Positions 17,214 through 27,003 of a DNA stretch of 64,000 nucleotides are shown piece by piece (position 1 is the stretch's first letter; every line of letters starts with the position of its first letter). This DNA comes from Rikenella microfusus (GTDB lineage: Bacteria > Bacteroidota > Bacteroidia > Bacteroidales > Tenuifilaceae). The DNA is taken from the NCBI GenBank assembly GCA_020722565.1, contig DYKO01000004.1:148966-212965 (forward strand), written 5' to 3'. The position numbers were made by a program, and so were the translations under genes. The notes below the pieces were generated by a model. That model had not been told where the DNA came from. It searched no databases and worked only from the letters and a program-made list of their open reading frames with translations.

Positions 17214-17882
17214 ATGAAAGAATTTGAAAAATATGCAATAAAGCATAAGGGCATCAATAGCTTGACACTGCATCAGTATTCCTCGATGGTAAACAGCTAC
17301 ATCTCGCCCACCATCATAGAGGAGCGCCAGTTAAATATTGCCACCATGGACGTGTTCTCCCGCCTTATGATGGACAGGATTATCTTCTTAGGTGTTCCCA
17401 TTAACGACGATGTAGCCAACATCATTCAGGCGCAGCTGCTTTTCCTTGAATCAACTGACCCATCAAAGGACATTCAAATCTACATTAATTCACCCGGTGG
17501 AGGTGTTTATGCAGGCTTAGGGATATACGACACCATGCAGTACATCAGTTCCGATGTTGCAACCATATGTACCGGCATTGCCGCATCTATGGCTGCCGTT
17601 TTGCTGACCGCAGGCGAAAAAGGGAAACGAACCGCCCTACCCCATTCGCGCGTTATGATACATCAGCCCATGGGTGGTGCTGAAGGACAGGCCTCTGACA
17701 TTGAAATTATTACCCGCGAACTTCTGAAGCTACGCAATGAGCTTTACGAAATTATTGCCACCCACTCCGGCAATCCCATTGAAAAAATCCGTAAGGATTC
17801 CGACCGCGATTACTGGATGACTGCACAGGAAGCCCTTGAGTATGGAATGATTGACGAGGTGCTTCAACGCAACAAGAAGTAA
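17214..17882 (+). CDS. clpP: ATP-dependent Clp protease proteolytic subunit
   Basis: This 222-residue serine protease subunit forms the tetradecameric Clp barrel. The triad is Ser125 in [10 protein letters not shown], His150 in MIHQPMGG and Asp199 in DRDYWMT. The INSPGG oxyanion segment is at about 91-96. The N-terminal segment is some 25 residues longer than mature ClpP and may be a removable propeptide. It follows tig, and a strong hairpin follows the stop. Confidence 0.96.
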   Translation: MKEFEKYAIKHKGINSLTLHQYSSMVNSYISPTIIEERQLNIATMDVFSRLMMDRIIFLGVPINDDVANIIQAQLLFLESTDPSKDIQIYINSPGGGVYAGLGIYDTMQYISSDVATICTGIAASMAAVLLTAGEKGKRTALPHSRVMIHQPMGGAEGQASDIEIITRELLKLRNELYEIIATHSGNPIEKIRKDSDRDYWMTAQEALEYGMIDEVLQRNKK

Positions 17883-17898
17883 TTTTTCTACAATAAAT

Positions 17899-17928
17899 TA
17901 AAGGCTGCCCTAGGGCAGCCTTTTCTAT
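17899..17928. terminator. Terminator after clpP
   Basis: AAGGCTGCCC and GGGCAGCCTT form a strong hairpin followed by TTTTCTATTTTTT on the plus strand. The stop codon of the converging esterase gene lies within its right flank. Confidence 0.85.
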
Positions 17929-18716
17929 TTTTTCCTTATGTCAAACAGCCAAGGCAACAAGTCGGGTTCAGCAAATGCATTATCCCAGCTGTTATGCCCA
18001 ACTCCTGGGTAAACGGTAAACCGCACATCGCCCTTCGCCTGTTTAATTGCATCTACCATTCGCTGCGAATGGAAAAGAGGAACCACATTATCAGCATCAC
18101 CATGAAAAACCCATATTTTTACTCCTCTTTTAGCATATCGCTTGGCAGAGGCAGGGTTTCCTCCTCCACAAATGGGAAAGGCCGCTGCAAATAGTTTTGG
18201 TCTTCGGTACAGCAACTCATAGGTTCCCATGCCCCCCATTGATAACCCCCCAACATAGATGCGAGTAGCATCAACGTAGCTCAATTTAACGAGAGAATCG
18301 AGCAGCTCCAAAACCGCCCTCATTGGTGGAGTAGGCTTACCTCTTGCTGAAAAATCAAAGGTACTGCTGCCATCAGGAAGGGTTTTGATATCAACCCCAG
18401 CCCAGTAACTATCCGACGGACATTGAGGAAATACCACAATTGCTGGATATTTTTCCATTACCGTATCGGAGGCAAAAAGCCTGGCTCCATGTGTTAGCTG
18501 CTTTTCGTTATCCGTCCCCCGCTCGCCCGCTCCATGCAAGAACAGCACTAATGGGTATTGCTTTTGGGAATCGAAACTTTTAGGGTAAAGAATCCGGTAC
18601 GGTAAATCGATTCCTCTTGAATGAAATGTCCTAGCCTCAAATCTTTCGTTAACCTGAGTAAACGAAGCAATTGAAAACATCATCATGGTCGTCGTAATAA
18701 ATAACTGCCTTTTCAT
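17925..18716 (-). CDS. Secreted alpha/beta hydrolase (esterase/peptidase-like)
   Basis: This 263-residue protein has a hydrophobic signal (about 1-21) and a compact alpha/beta hydrolase domain. The nucleophile Ser159 sits in GGLSMGG, Asp207 in FHGDADNVVP and His241 in GVGHNSW; HGAGERG near 61-67 forms the oxyanion region. The sequence resembles prolyl-oligopeptidase-like and feruloyl/PHB-depolymerase-type secreted esterases often annotated as carboxylesterases. The substrate is unknown. The ATG at 18716 is chosen because it starts a clean signal peptide; an earlier in-frame start adds ten residues without a reason. Confidence 0.82.
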   Translation of the reverse strand: MKRQLFITTTMMMFSIASFTQVNERFEARTFHSRGIDLPYRILYPKSFDSQKQYPLVLFLHGAGERGTDNEKQLTHGARLFASDTVMEKYPAIVVFPQCPSDSYWAGVDIKTLPDGSSTFDFSARGKPTPPMRAVLELLDSLVKLSYVDATRIYVGGLSMGGMGTYELLYRRPKLFAAAFPICGGGNPASAKRYAKRGVKIWVFHGDADNVVPLFHSQRMVDAIKQAKGDVRFTVYPGVGHNSWDNAFAEPDLLPWLFDIRKK

Positions 18717-18836
18717 CCCTTCAAATTTTATTGAACAACTTATCAATGCGTTCTAGAGAATCTTTGTTTGGTAAACAAAGGTATAAAATAAAGAATCGAA
18801 AATAAATTAAAAACCTAATGTTTACAAAAAATTAAT

Positions 18837-19541
18837 CTAAATCCTACCATCGTCGGCAAAGGAGTAACACTCACCATCGGTAATAATTACATGGTCAAGC
18901 AGGGCGATATCGAGAAACTGAGCGGCATTCTTAAACTTTTCGGTTAGAGCAATATCCTTATCGCTGGGCTTGGAGTTCCCCGAGGGATGATTATGCACCA
19001 CAATAATAGCTGAAGCAAGTTTTTCGATGGCGGCTTTCATTATCAGCTTTAGGTCAACAACCGTTCCCCCAACTCCGCCCTGGCTGCTTCTTACCCGCTC
19101 AATAATCTTGTTCGATTTGTTAAGAAGCAGTGTCCAGAACTCCTCATGGGGTAAATCGGCCAACATGGGCTGAAAAATCTCAATAACTGTGCGGCTCGAA
19201 AAAACTTGCTCCCGGTTTATGGGGCCTTCAGCGCTTCGTCTGCGGCCAAGTTCAAGAGCTGCCATTATGGATAAAGCTTTGGTGCGGCCAATGCCCTTTA
19301 CACGGGTTAACTGGGGAAGGCTCATTCGAGCCAGTTCGTTTAAGCTGTTGTTGGCCTGAGTCAGCAGCCTCTGACTAACCTCAACAGCAGTTTCATCGGC
19401 ATTGCCAACCCTAATAAGTATGGCTATCAGTTCTGCATCACTAATGCTGGAGGCCCCCTTATTCAACATTTTCTCTCTAGGCCTATCATCTTTTGCCAGG
19501 TCCTTTATGGTTAAACGTTTTTCCTCGTTTTTCGTTTCCAT
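18837..19541 (-). CDS. radC: RadC family JAB-domain protein
   Basis: This 234-residue protein has an N-terminal helix-hairpin-helix region (TRVKGIGRTKALSI, about 79-92) and a C-terminal JAB/MPN metalloprotease-like domain. The metal motif is HNHPSGNSKPSDKD (about 183-196). Although named for DNA repair, RadC's role in repair has been questioned and its activity remains unclear. The ATG at 19541 is preferred to an upstream in-frame start at 19613 because family members begin close to the IKDLAxxDRPREK segment. Confidence 0.9.
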   Translation of the reverse strand: METKNEEKRLTIKDLAKDDRPREKMLNKGASSISDAELIAILIRVGNADETAVEVSQRLLTQANNSLNELARMSLPQLTRVKGIGRTKALSIMAALELGRRRSAEGPINREQVFSSRTVIEIFQPMLADLPHEEFWTLLLNKSNKIIERVRSSQGGVGGTVVDLKLIMKAAIEKLASAIIVVHNHPSGNSKPSDKDIALTEKFKNAAQFLDIALLDHVIITDGECYSFADDGRI

Positions 19542-19650
19542 GACTAGAAGATTAGCTATCTGAAAGTTAGTGTTTTTTTTGGATAATTTACAAGAGTTTT
19601 GCCACCAACTCAAATTAGATGTATCTTTAGGAAGCTAAAACAAAGATTTG

Positions 19651-20460
19651 ATGGTAAACAAGAAAAGCATTGCACGCTTTGCAACACCTTTGGTTATTCT
19701 GGCGGCTGCATATCTGACATATTCTATATCAATAGGTTATTATTCCTCCAGGCTAATTTTCCAACCCGATTCAGTAATCTTTAAAAGGGGCTGTATTCAG
19801 CCCGAAGGAACATGCCTACGCATTAATTATCATTTCCCTGTTCCAGTTGGATACGGAAGGGCTCATATTGAAAGGCTTATTGTATCCGATTTTTTAACTA
19901 TGGTTAATGAGCAGTCTCAGGCTAAAAGTATAGCGGTGCTAAAAAATATTCTTCTAGAAAATGCTCTTAGCTACGACAGCTCATTTGTTGAGTACCAAAA
20001 CTACTATGGCGATGGTTCTCGCTGGTATATCGATATAAAGTACAAAAAAATTTTCAGGTCAAAAAAATTGATTACTTTTCGTTACAGCTATTCCAACTAT
20101 TTGGGTGGGGCGCATTCCCTTTATGGATGCCATTACGTTAATATCGACCTAAAAAAGGGAAAGATTTTGCATATCAATGATATTGTAACCGATATGGAAA
20201 GGGTTACCCAATTAGTTCAAAAGATTCTCAATGAAAAATATTCTGGTTCGGATGGTGGCAATACCACAAACATTTTGCTTAATAGCACAAAAGGGTTTCC
20301 GCTGCCCCATGAGTTTGCGCTGCTAAAGGAGGGTTTACTGCTCCACTACAACATTTATGAAATTGCCAGTTACGATCAGGGTGATGAAAAGTTTATAATA
20401 CCCTATAGCGATATCATGGGAATAATTGACCCCCGCTACTACAAAGCCATCAATGAGTAG
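19651..20460 (+). CDS. DUF3298/RsiV-like domain protein, membrane-anchored
   Basis: This 269-residue protein has one N-terminal hydrophobic segment (about 8-28) and an exported domain. The C-terminal part carries the DUF3298 marks NYLGGAHSLYG near 148-158 and LLHYNIYEIASYDQG near 232-246. These are found in RsiV anti-sigma factors and PdaC-type proteins, in which the domain can bind lysozyme or sit beside peptidoglycan enzymes. No sigma factor or deacetylase is adjacent, so its function is open. The ATG at 19651 is used rather than the TTG just before it. Confidence 0.7.
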   Translation: MVNKKSIARFATPLVILAAAYLTYSISIGYYSSRLIFQPDSVIFKRGCIQPEGTCLRINYHFPVPVGYGRAHIERLIVSDFLTMVNEQSQAKSIAVLKNILLENALSYDSSFVEYQNYYGDGSRWYIDIKYKKIFRSKKLITFRYSYSNYLGGAHSLYGCHYVNIDLKKGKILHINDIVTDMERVTQLVQKILNEKYSGSDGGNTTNILLNSTKGFPLPHEFALLKEGLLLHYNIYEIASYDQGDEKFIIPYSDIMGIIDPRYYKAINE

Positions 20461-20479
20461 CAATCAAAACCACAAATAA

Positions 20480-20512
20480 AAAAAGGCTGCCTTAGGCAGC
20501 CTTAATATTTTT
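20480..20512. terminator. Shared terminator between DUF3298 gene and rpsT
   Basis: AAGGCTGCC and GGCAGCCTT form a strong stem. The minus strand continues into a run of seven T residues, suiting rpsT; the plus strand has a looser AT-rich tail for the DUF3298 gene. Confidence 0.8.
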
Positions 20513-20527
20513 TAAGTATACAGTTTC

Positions 20528-20782
20528 CTACTGTAATGCGTTCACATGCTTTTGAATGGAACTCTTAAGGTTAGCAGCTTTATTCTTATGAATAACATTC
20601 TTTTTAGCTAACTTATCAAGCATTGCGCTTACCCTTGGGAGTAATTCCATTGCAGCAGCCTTATCGGTTGTGTTGCGTAAAGCCTTAACAGCATTACGAG
20701 CGGTTTTAGCATAGTAACGGTTGTGTAACCTACGTACTTCCGCTTGTCTAATCCTTTTTTCTGCTGATTTATGATTTGCCAT
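20528..20782 (-). CDS. rpsT: 30S ribosomal protein bS20
   Basis: This 84-residue basic, all-helical protein begins [21 protein letters not shown], the bS20 hallmark, and has the [14 protein letters not shown] segment at the C-terminal side. It binds 16S rRNA at the base of the 30S body. tRNA-Glu lies 24 bases upstream on the same strand, and no separate promoter is evident between them, so both may come from one transcript. Confidence 0.95.
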   Translation of the reverse strand: MANHKSAEKRIRQAEVRRLHNRYYAKTARNAVKALRNTTDKAAAMELLPRVSAMLDKLAKKNVIHKNKAANLKSSIQKHVNALQ

Positions 20783-20806
20783 TGTTATTTATATTAACAA
20801 ATTTAG

Positions 20807-20878
20807 TAGCCCGTAGGGGAATCGAACCCCTGTTACAAGGATGAAAACCTTGCGTCCTAGCCCCTAGACGAACGGGCC
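20807..20878 (-). tRNA. tRNA-Glu, anticodon UUC
   Basis: The 72-base minus-strand cloverleaf starts GGCCCGT and ends ACGGGCTA. The anticodon stem CAAGG/CCTTG holds the loop TTTTCAT, giving anticodon TTC. The T arm reads GGGGTTCGATTCCCC. CCA is not encoded. It lies just upstream of rpsT. Confidence 0.95.
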
Positions 20879-20920
20879 ATTGTTTACCTTTCAATGATCG
20901 TTACTTCATCAAAGCGGGTG

Positions 20921-20950
20921 CAAAGGTAAACGTTTTTTTTAAACCAACAA
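20921..20950 (-). promoter_or_regulatory. Promoter for tRNA-Glu and rpsT
   Basis: The minus strand shows TTG (20950-20948), then 19 bases, then TACCTTTG (20928-20921), an exact Bacteroidota -7. It lies 42 bases from the tRNA 5' end. Confidence 0.7.
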
Positions 20951-20966
20951 AATTTTTCCAATTTTT

Positions 20967-21443
20967 TTATTTGAAAGTGTATCGAATAGATAAACCCGCA
21001 TTAAACCAAATACCGGGGTTTTCGATTATATTGAGAATTGGTAAAATATCAAGGCCCAAATTAATTGGAGCCTCTTTAAAGGTGTATTCTAATCCGATAA
21101 CACCATCGGCTCCCAGAAAAATATTGCTACCGTAATTGCTCTCAAATGGGTTTTTCTTTTCGGCATTAGCTGTGGCAAAGTGAGCCCCAAAACCGTAATA
21201 CCACTTAATCCCTGGTGCATCGGGAATAGGATTGTGAAGCTGATATAAACCGGTTATACCTACTCCGCCCCAGCCAAAGGAAAGAATACCTTCTAACGCA
21301 GATTTCTGGGCAAAGAAATGTTTAAGGGTAATTCCTGATGGATAGCCTCCCCTTAATCCCAAAGCGGTTTTATAGTCCTGAGCGCTTATGTTTCCAGCGA
21401 AAAGAAAAACCACAAGGGTTAAAGCTGCTACTAATCTTTTCAT
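20967..21443 (-). CDS. Small outer-membrane beta-barrel protein, function unknown
   Basis: This 158-residue protein has a Sec signal ending NISAQ (about 1-21) and then alternating amphipathic strands rich in Gly and aromatic residues, ending with LSIRYTFK, a typical C-terminal beta-strand with a late aromatic. It is too short for a porin and resembles eight-stranded small barrels. I do not recognise a named family. It is transcribed separately from mpl, which lies 45 bases upstream on the same strand. Confidence 0.6.
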   Translation of the reverse strand: MKRLVAALTLVVFLFAGNISAQDYKTALGLRGGYPSGITLKHFFAQKSALEGILSFGWGGVGITGLYQLHNPIPDAPGIKWYYGFGAHFATANAEKKNPFESNYGSNIFLGADGVIGLEYTFKEAPINLGLDILPILNIIENPGIWFNAGLSIRYTFK

Positions 21444-21488
21444 GGTTCTATTTTTTAGGTTTAACTCACAAAAGTAATTATTTACTAT

Positions 21489-22862
21489 TTAGCAATTATT
21501 TTTCCCAACTATTTCGTCAGCTAATTGTTGCAAATTAACACCCGCAAGGTTACCCGATGTCATTATTAGCAAATCGGTGCTGTCCCAGTTTAATCCCTTT
21601 AGGGCAGAAATTAATTCCTGTGCATCAATAAAAACGTGAAGTTTATCGCTACCAAAAGCAGTAAGCACATCGATTGGCTCTAATGGAGGCAAACGCTTCA
21701 TTGAAATATTATGTGGATTGTAAAACACAAACCTGTTATCAGCGCTATCAAGGGTACTGGCATACTGCGACAGAAAGCTTTTATTTAAGCTGCTAAAGGT
21801 GTGAAGTTCAAAGCAGGCAACCAAAGCTCTATTGGGGTTACTTTGCTTTACCGCATCAACGGTAGCCCTAACCTTTGATGGCGAATGGGCAAAATCGAGA
21901 AACACCCTTGTGTTAGCACTTTCGGCTAAGAGCTGGAGACGCTTGGCTGCTCCCTCAAATGTAGCAATGGCCTTGTAAAAGGCTTCCTCGGAAACGCCCA
22001 GTTCATTACACACCGCCTTAGCGGCAGATATATTCTGCATGTTATGGCTACCAAACACCCTTAATCCTAACCTACCTTTTTCAGTCAGCAAAAAGGTTTG
22101 ACAGTAGGTTTGCTCGTAGGGATGAGTACGATAGGGAATGCGAGCGATGTCGGTTCGGGGATGAGCACTAACAACCTTTGCAACCTCAGCATCATCGGCG
22201 CAGTATACAAGTGCCCCCCCAGGAACAATAGTATCGATAAAATTGGCAAACTGCTCCCGATAAATCTCAAAAGTGGGGAAAACGTTAATATGATCCCATG
22301 CTATTCCCGAAATTACAGCAATATTGGGTTTGTAGAGATGGAACTTGGGGCGGGGATCGATGGGTGAGGTAAGGTACTCATCGCCTTCAAAAACAGCAAA
22401 TTGTGCCCCTTTGCTAAAAGCCACCATGTTTTCAAATCCTTTTAGCTGGGCACCAACCATGTAGTCAAATTCAACATGTTCCTCCCTTAGCACATGCATT
22501 ATCATTGAAGTAATAGTGGTTTTCCCGTGGCTTCCGCCTACCACCACACGAATTTTATCCTTTGCCTGCTCATAAAGGAACTCGGGGTATGAGTATATTT
22601 TTATGTTAAGCTCCTGGGCTTTTAACAGCTCAGGGTTGTCGGAACGGGCATGCATCCCCAAAACAATGGCATCGATATCCTGGGTAATAATATCGGGATT
22701 CCAACCCTCGTAAGTAGGTTGCAAACCGTGGTTGCGCAAGCGCGACAATGATGGCTCAAATATCTCATCGTCGGAACCACTAACTTGGTAACCCTTAAGC
22801 TTCATGGCAATTGCCAGATTGTGCATGGCGCTTCCACCTATGGCTATAAAATGAACTCGCAT
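21489..22862 (-). CDS. mpl: UDP-N-acetylmuramate:tripeptide ligase
   Basis: This 457-residue Mur ligase relative recycles the murein tripeptide by joining it to UDP-MurNAc. It begins with the Mpl pattern MRVHFIAIGGSAMHNLAIAM. It has the ATP-binding GGSHGKTTITSM (about 108-119), the EGDEYLT motif and the conserved FDFAHSPSKVRAT-like segment (here FLDFAHSPSKVR) before the C-terminal domain. The GSAMHNLA start distinguishes it from MurC. Length matches the family. Confidence 0.92.
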   Translation of the reverse strand: MRVHFIAIGGSAMHNLAIAMKLKGYQVSGSDDEIFEPSLSRLRNHGLQPTYEGWNPDIITQDIDAIVLGMHARSDNPELLKAQELNIKIYSYPEFLYEQAKDKIRVVVGGSHGKTTITSMIMHVLREEHVEFDYMVGAQLKGFENMVAFSKGAQFAVFEGDEYLTSPIDPRPKFHLYKPNIAVISGIAWDHINVFPTFEIYREQFANFIDTIVPGGALVYCADDAEVAKVVSAHPRTDIARIPYRTHPYEQTYCQTFLLTEKGRLGLRVFGSHNMQNISAAKAVCNELGVSEEAFYKAIATFEGAAKRLQLLAESANTRVFLDFAHSPSKVRATVDAVKQSNPNRALVACFELHTFSSLNKSFLSQYASTLDSADNRFVFYNPHNISMKRLPPLEPIDVLTAFGSDKLHVFIDAQELISALKGLNWDSTDLLIMTSGNLAGVNLQQLADEIVGKNNC

Positions 22863-22933
22863 TTATTATGATTTTGTTACTATTCAATATTTGATAAAAG
22901 GGTAAACCACAATTATACCACATGCCTAACCTG

Positions 22934-23653
22934 CTAACGTTTGAGCTCCTTCAGATACTGTTTCCACTCCAATTTGCTACCGTAAAAAACATTGTAATCC
23001 ACCTTCCCTTGTATTCCATTTAACCGACCCTCATGATGATACTGCCAGAAAGTCCATGGCCTGTCAATTTCAGGGTTATGATCGAAAGAGCAAATCCAAA
23101 TATTGTGTTCGGGAAAATTATCTTTTACATAAAGTTTATATGTGTCTTTATTGGTATAAATTAGAACTTTTTGGCGTGTGGATTGCTCAACAATTCTGAT
23201 AAATGTTTTAAGATCAGAAATAATATACTTCCGTTTACGACGAACTACATTGCCCCATTCCTCAACATCAACCACTGGCGGTAGGGTAAGCTTGGCTTTT
23301 GAAATTGCACTCAGAAAGTTGGCAGCCTGACGGGCACCATTGCGATTAAAATTAAAGAAATGGTAAGCCCCGGCTGGAATGCCTGTTTGATTAGCCCCCT
23401 TGACATTGGCTCTAAAGTTTTTGTCCTTACGGGTTTCCCCCTCGCTTGCCTTAATAAATACAAAATCGATACCGTGAGCACTCATCTTGTTCCATTTGAT
23501 GTCTCCGGTATGGGCAGAAACATCAATCCCCCAAATCAGGTAGCGGTGATGGGGGTCAGAGATATATCTTACCGCTAGCCAAACCATAGCAGCAGCTGCA
23601 AAAAGCAAAATAGAAATACCAATTCTATTTATTCGTTTTTGTTTCCGTTTCAT
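22934..23653 (-). CDS. Membrane-anchored GH25 lysozyme-like muramidase
   Basis: This 239-residue protein has a basic N-terminus, one membrane segment (about 11-31) and a GH25 domain. The family motifs are GIDVSAHTGDI with Asp44, FVFIKASEG (about 64-72), and PPVVDVEEW with the catalytic acid pair Asp129/Glu131. The final FWQYHHEG and VDYNVF segments are also typical. GH25 enzymes cut the MurNAc-GlcNAc bond of peptidoglycan. The signal-anchor places it in the periplasm facing the wall. ATG 23653 gives the usual short basic start. Confidence 0.9.
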   Translation of the reverse strand: MKRKQKRINRIGISILLFAAAAMVWLAVRYISDPHHRYLIWGIDVSAHTGDIKWNKMSAHGIDFVFIKASEGETRKDKNFRANVKGANQTGIPAGAYHFFNFNRNGARQAANFLSAISKAKLTLPPVVDVEEWGNVVRRKRKYIISDLKTFIRIVEQSTRQKVLIYTNKDTYKLYVKDNFPEHNIWICSFDHNPEIDRPWTFWQYHHEGRLNGIQGKVDYNVFYGSKLEWKQYLKELKR

Positions 23654-23732
23654 ATCAGCAAAAATATAAACCATTTAGCAATTTGATTGCATCAATTCAT
23701 CTTTCTAGTGTATCTTTATAAAAAATTATGGG

Positions 23733-25670
23733 ATGAAAATCTCTAATGTTAAGAATGCCATTGCTTTATTGTCAATTGCTCTTGCTGTTGCAATTGGAAC
23801 CTCCAAAGAGGCCTATACACAAAACGAAGCCCAAGATACCAATGCGGCAAAATCGGTGAATGGGTTACTCAAACTTTTAAACCGACCCGATGACTCTTTG
23901 AAGGTGGTTGCTCTTAAGCTACTATGCTGGGACTACCGCAATAGTGACCCCAAAAAAGCTATTGATTTTGGGCAAAAAGCCGTAACACTGGCTCAAAAAC
24001 TCAATCTCAACTACGAACTTTCCGATTCCTACAACCGTTTAGGTATCGCCTACAGAAATAAGGGAAGATATGCTCAAGCTCTGGATTGCTACTTTAAGGG
24101 GATGGAAGTATCTCGGCAGCATGGCTATGACAAGATCTTGGCGTTTCAGTATAATAACCTATCCGATTTATACAACCGGCTCGATTTATATGAGCGTGCA
24201 CTTGAATTTGGGAGAAGAGCGCTAGATGTTTCGCAAAAAATAAACGACGATTACACTACTGCATACATATACAACATATTAGGGACGATTTATAAGAATA
24301 AAAACCTCTTTGATTCGGCTTTTATAAATTTTTTCAAATCACTGGAGCTACGAAAAAAGATTGGCTTCAGTCCTGGGATTGCAACATCCTACCTCAACAT
24401 TGGAAGCGTGCTACTTAAGATGCAGAATTACGACAGTAGCATGAAGAACCTTGCCCTGGCCAGAGATATTTATGAATCCAACAACGATATTCAGGGTCTG
24501 ATGCAGGTGTATCTCCTCCAAGGTATCCTTTACAATAAAACTAGGGAACCAAACAAGGCTATTCATTGCTTCAACCAAAGCTTAAAACTAAATGAAAAGT
24601 TTAACGATTTAAATGTTTCTCGCGATGCCCATCGTGGATTAAGTGAAGCTTACGCAGAGCAAACCTACTACCAAAAGGCTTATATCCTTAATAAATTTGC
24701 CTTTGAAATTAACGATAGCATAACAACCAACCAGGATGTTGAGAAATTAACTCAACTCACAGAAGCGCTCCGATTTGAAGAGCAACTTAATGTTCAAAAA
24801 GAAAGGGAAAAGGCTCTCGCAGAAAAACTAGTATACCAGCGTAATTTAATAAGGTTATACATTGCCATCATTCTTCTGCTTACCATAATCGTGGGACTAA
24901 GTATTTACTTTTACATTAAACAAAGCAAGAACGTTCGACTTTTACAAATCCAAAAGGATGAAATTAACAAGTTGAACAACACAAAGGATAAGTTTTTCTC
25001 CATACTTGCACATGATTTGAAGAACCAGATTACCTCAATATTAGCCATAGCCCAAATGATGAAAGAAAAAAGCATAGCGTTGGGAGATGAGAATCTTATC
25101 CAAATGTCCCGTAGGTTGTATGCCCTTGGCTTTTCCACCAACGATTTGTTGGAGAACATACTCAACTGGATAAAAGTACAAGGCAATCAACTTAAAATTA
25201 AGGCATCGCGAGTTAACCTAAGCGAGCTAGCCGAAAAAGTTACACTAACCCAAAAGCCAACAGCCGAAATAAAAATGGTTGGGCTAATAAATAAAATTGA
25301 TGCAGATATCAACCTTAACACCGATTCTGACATGTTGGGAACAATACTTCGGAATCTGATTTCAAATGCTATAAAGTTTTCCTATCCTGGCGGAAAAATT
25401 GAAATTGATGCATTTATTAAGGGAAAAATCTTTGAGATTCAGGTTACCGATTATGGTATTGGCATGGATGAGACACAGATTAAAAGGCTCTTGGATCCAA
25501 CTCAAGTTGATTCCACGCCTGGTACCCAAAAGGAACAGGGAAGTGGGCTGGGCTTGTTAATCAGCAAGAACCTGATTAACGATTTGGGAGGATACTTAAA
25601 AATTGACAGCCTACCCCAAAGGGGGAGTGTTTTTAGTATTATTCTGCCAGCGGAGCTAGTTGCTAGTTAA
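23733..25670 (+). CDS. TPR-containing sensor histidine kinase
   Basis: This 645-residue kinase has a signal peptide (about 1-28) and a periplasmic array of roughly six or seven TPR repeats (about 45-340, for example YNRLGIAYRNKGRYAQALDC). A membrane segment follows near 370-392, then a coiled linker. The kinase core has the H-box ILAHDLKNQ with His near 426, N-box LRNLISNAIKF, G1 DYGIGMD and G2 GSGLGLLISK. No receiver domain is fused and no response regulator is adjacent, so it is an orphan sensor. The signal is unknown. Its 3' end overlaps trkA by eight bases, convergently. Confidence 0.9.
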   Translation: MKISNVKNAIALLSIALAVAIGTSKEAYTQNEAQDTNAAKSVNGLLKLLNRPDDSLKVVALKLLCWDYRNSDPKKAIDFGQKAVTLAQKLNLNYELSDSYNRLGIAYRNKGRYAQALDCYFKGMEVSRQHGYDKILAFQYNNLSDLYNRLDLYERALEFGRRALDVSQKINDDYTTAYIYNILGTIYKNKNLFDSAFINFFKSLELRKKIGFSPGIATSYLNIGSVLLKMQNYDSSMKNLALARDIYESNNDIQGLMQVYLLQGILYNKTREPNKAIHCFNQSLKLNEKFNDLNVSRDAHRGLSEAYAEQTYYQKAYILNKFAFEINDSITTNQDVEKLTQLTEALRFEEQLNVQKEREKALAEKLVYQRNLIRLYIAIILLLTIIVGLSIYFYIKQSKNVRLLQIQKDEINKLNNTKDKFFSILAHDLKNQITSILAIAQMMKEKSIALGDENLIQMSRRLYALGFSTNDLLENILNWIKVQGNQLKIKASRVNLSELAEKVTLTQKPTAEIKMVGLINKIDADINLNTDSDMLGTILRNLISNAIKFSYPGGKIEIDAFIKGKIFEIQVTDYGIGMDETQIKRLLDPTQVDSTPGTQKEQGSGLGLLISKNLINDLGGYLKIDSLPQRGSVFSIILPAELVAS

Positions 25671-27003
25671 AGTAACGGCCTACCTTATTAATAGCCGTGG
25701 GTAGAGCAAAAACCACCACTCTGTCGTAGGGCTTAATTTCAGTATCACCCTTGGCAATATAAGCCAAATCGCCACGAACAACGCCACCCACAATGGCGTC
25801 CTTAGGGAATCCAATATCCTTCAATTTCCCCTTGGTAATGGGTGCACCAGGTTTTACTATAAACTCAAGTACTTCGGCATCGGAACCTGTAAGACATTTG
25901 ATGGCTGACACATCGGTACTCATGGTGTAGCGAAATATGCGGCTGGCGGTAATAAGCTTTTTATTTATCACCGTATCAACACCAATGCTTTCGGCTAAGC
26001 GTATGTAGTTGATATTTTCAATTTCGGCTATGGTTTTTTTAACCCCCATGCGCTTGGCAATAATACATGACAAAATGTTGGTTTCGGAGTCACCCGTAAC
26101 GGCCACAAAAGCATCCATGTACTGAAGGCCCTCCTCAATAAGTAGGTCAGTATCGCGGCCATCGCCATTTATAACAAGAGCATTCTTAAACTGGGCTGCC
26201 AGCATGGCACTTTTATCCGGGTCAACCTCAATAATTTTTACGTTTATTGTTTTTTCCAACTCAGTGGCCAAATGAATGGCAACGCGGCTACCCCCTAGTA
26301 TCATCAGATTATTTACGTCGATATTCTTTTTGCCAATGTACTCCAGCATCTCCTTAATTCCCTTCTGATTGGCAATAACGTAAACCAAATCATTTACCTT
26401 AAACTGGTCGTTTCCGCGGGGAATAATGGTTTCCCCTTCGCGCGATATGGCAACCGCTCTGTAATCGAGCTGCTGAACATTTTTTGTGGCTTGAATAAGA
26501 GTGTTATCAACCACCGGGGAATCCTCTTCAAGCCTGAAAACCAAAAGCGACAGTTTCCCTCCGGAAAAATCAACAAACTCCGTAGAGCTGGTTTGCCCCA
26601 AAAGCGATATGACCTCTCGGGCTGCCAATCGTTCGGGGTAAATCAGCGAATCTATTCCCAGGTTTAGAAATATTTCCTTGTTGTTGGGCTGAAGGTACTC
26701 CCATTTATCGATGCGCGCAATAACTTTTTTTGCTCCTAATTTTTTGGCAAGGGTGGCTGAAACAATATTGGTCTCCTCGGAGTGAGCAACTGCAATAAAA
26801 AGGTCGGCCTTCTTTATGTTGGCCTCCTTGAGCACCCCAAATGATGTAGCTGAGCCTTTAATAGTTAAAACATCTGCCGATTCGGTAACGTGAGCTAGCA
26901 TTTCCTCATCGGGGTCGATAATCGTAACGTCGTGATACTCCTTGGCAAGCATCTTGGCTAGATGCGTTCCAACCTCACCGGCACCAACTACAATGATATT
27001 CAT
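25663..27003 (-). CDS. trkA: Trk potassium uptake regulatory subunit TrkA
   Basis: This 446-residue cytoplasmic protein has two tandem RCK units. The first NAD-binding domain starts MNIIVVGAGEVGTHLAKML and the second starts near 230 with MILGGSRVAIHLATEL, each followed by a TrkA-C domain. It gates the TrkH/TrkG K+ channel in response to nucleotides. No trkH lies in the window: the next gene downstream is the converging kinase and upstream is a 261-base gap in which I see no gene. Confidence 0.93.
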   Translation of the reverse strand: MNIIVVGAGEVGTHLAKMLAKEYHDVTIIDPDEEMLAHVTESADVLTIKGSATSFGVLKEANIKKADLFIAVAHSEETNIVSATLAKKLGAKKVIARIDKWEYLQPNNKEIFLNLGIDSLIYPERLAAREVISLLGQTSSTEFVDFSGGKLSLLVFRLEEDSPVVDNTLIQATKNVQQLDYRAVAISREGETIIPRGNDQFKVNDLVYVIANQKGIKEMLEYIGKKNIDVNNLMILGGSRVAIHLATELEKTINVKIIEVDPDKSAMLAAQFKNALVINGDGRDTDLLIEEGLQYMDAFVAVTGDSETNILSCIIAKRMGVKKTIAEIENINYIRLAESIGVDTVINKKLITASRIFRYTMSTDVSAIKCLTGSDAEVLEFIVKPGAPITKGKLKDIGFPKDAIVGGVVRGDLAYIAKGDTEIKPYDRVVVFALPTAINKVGRYFN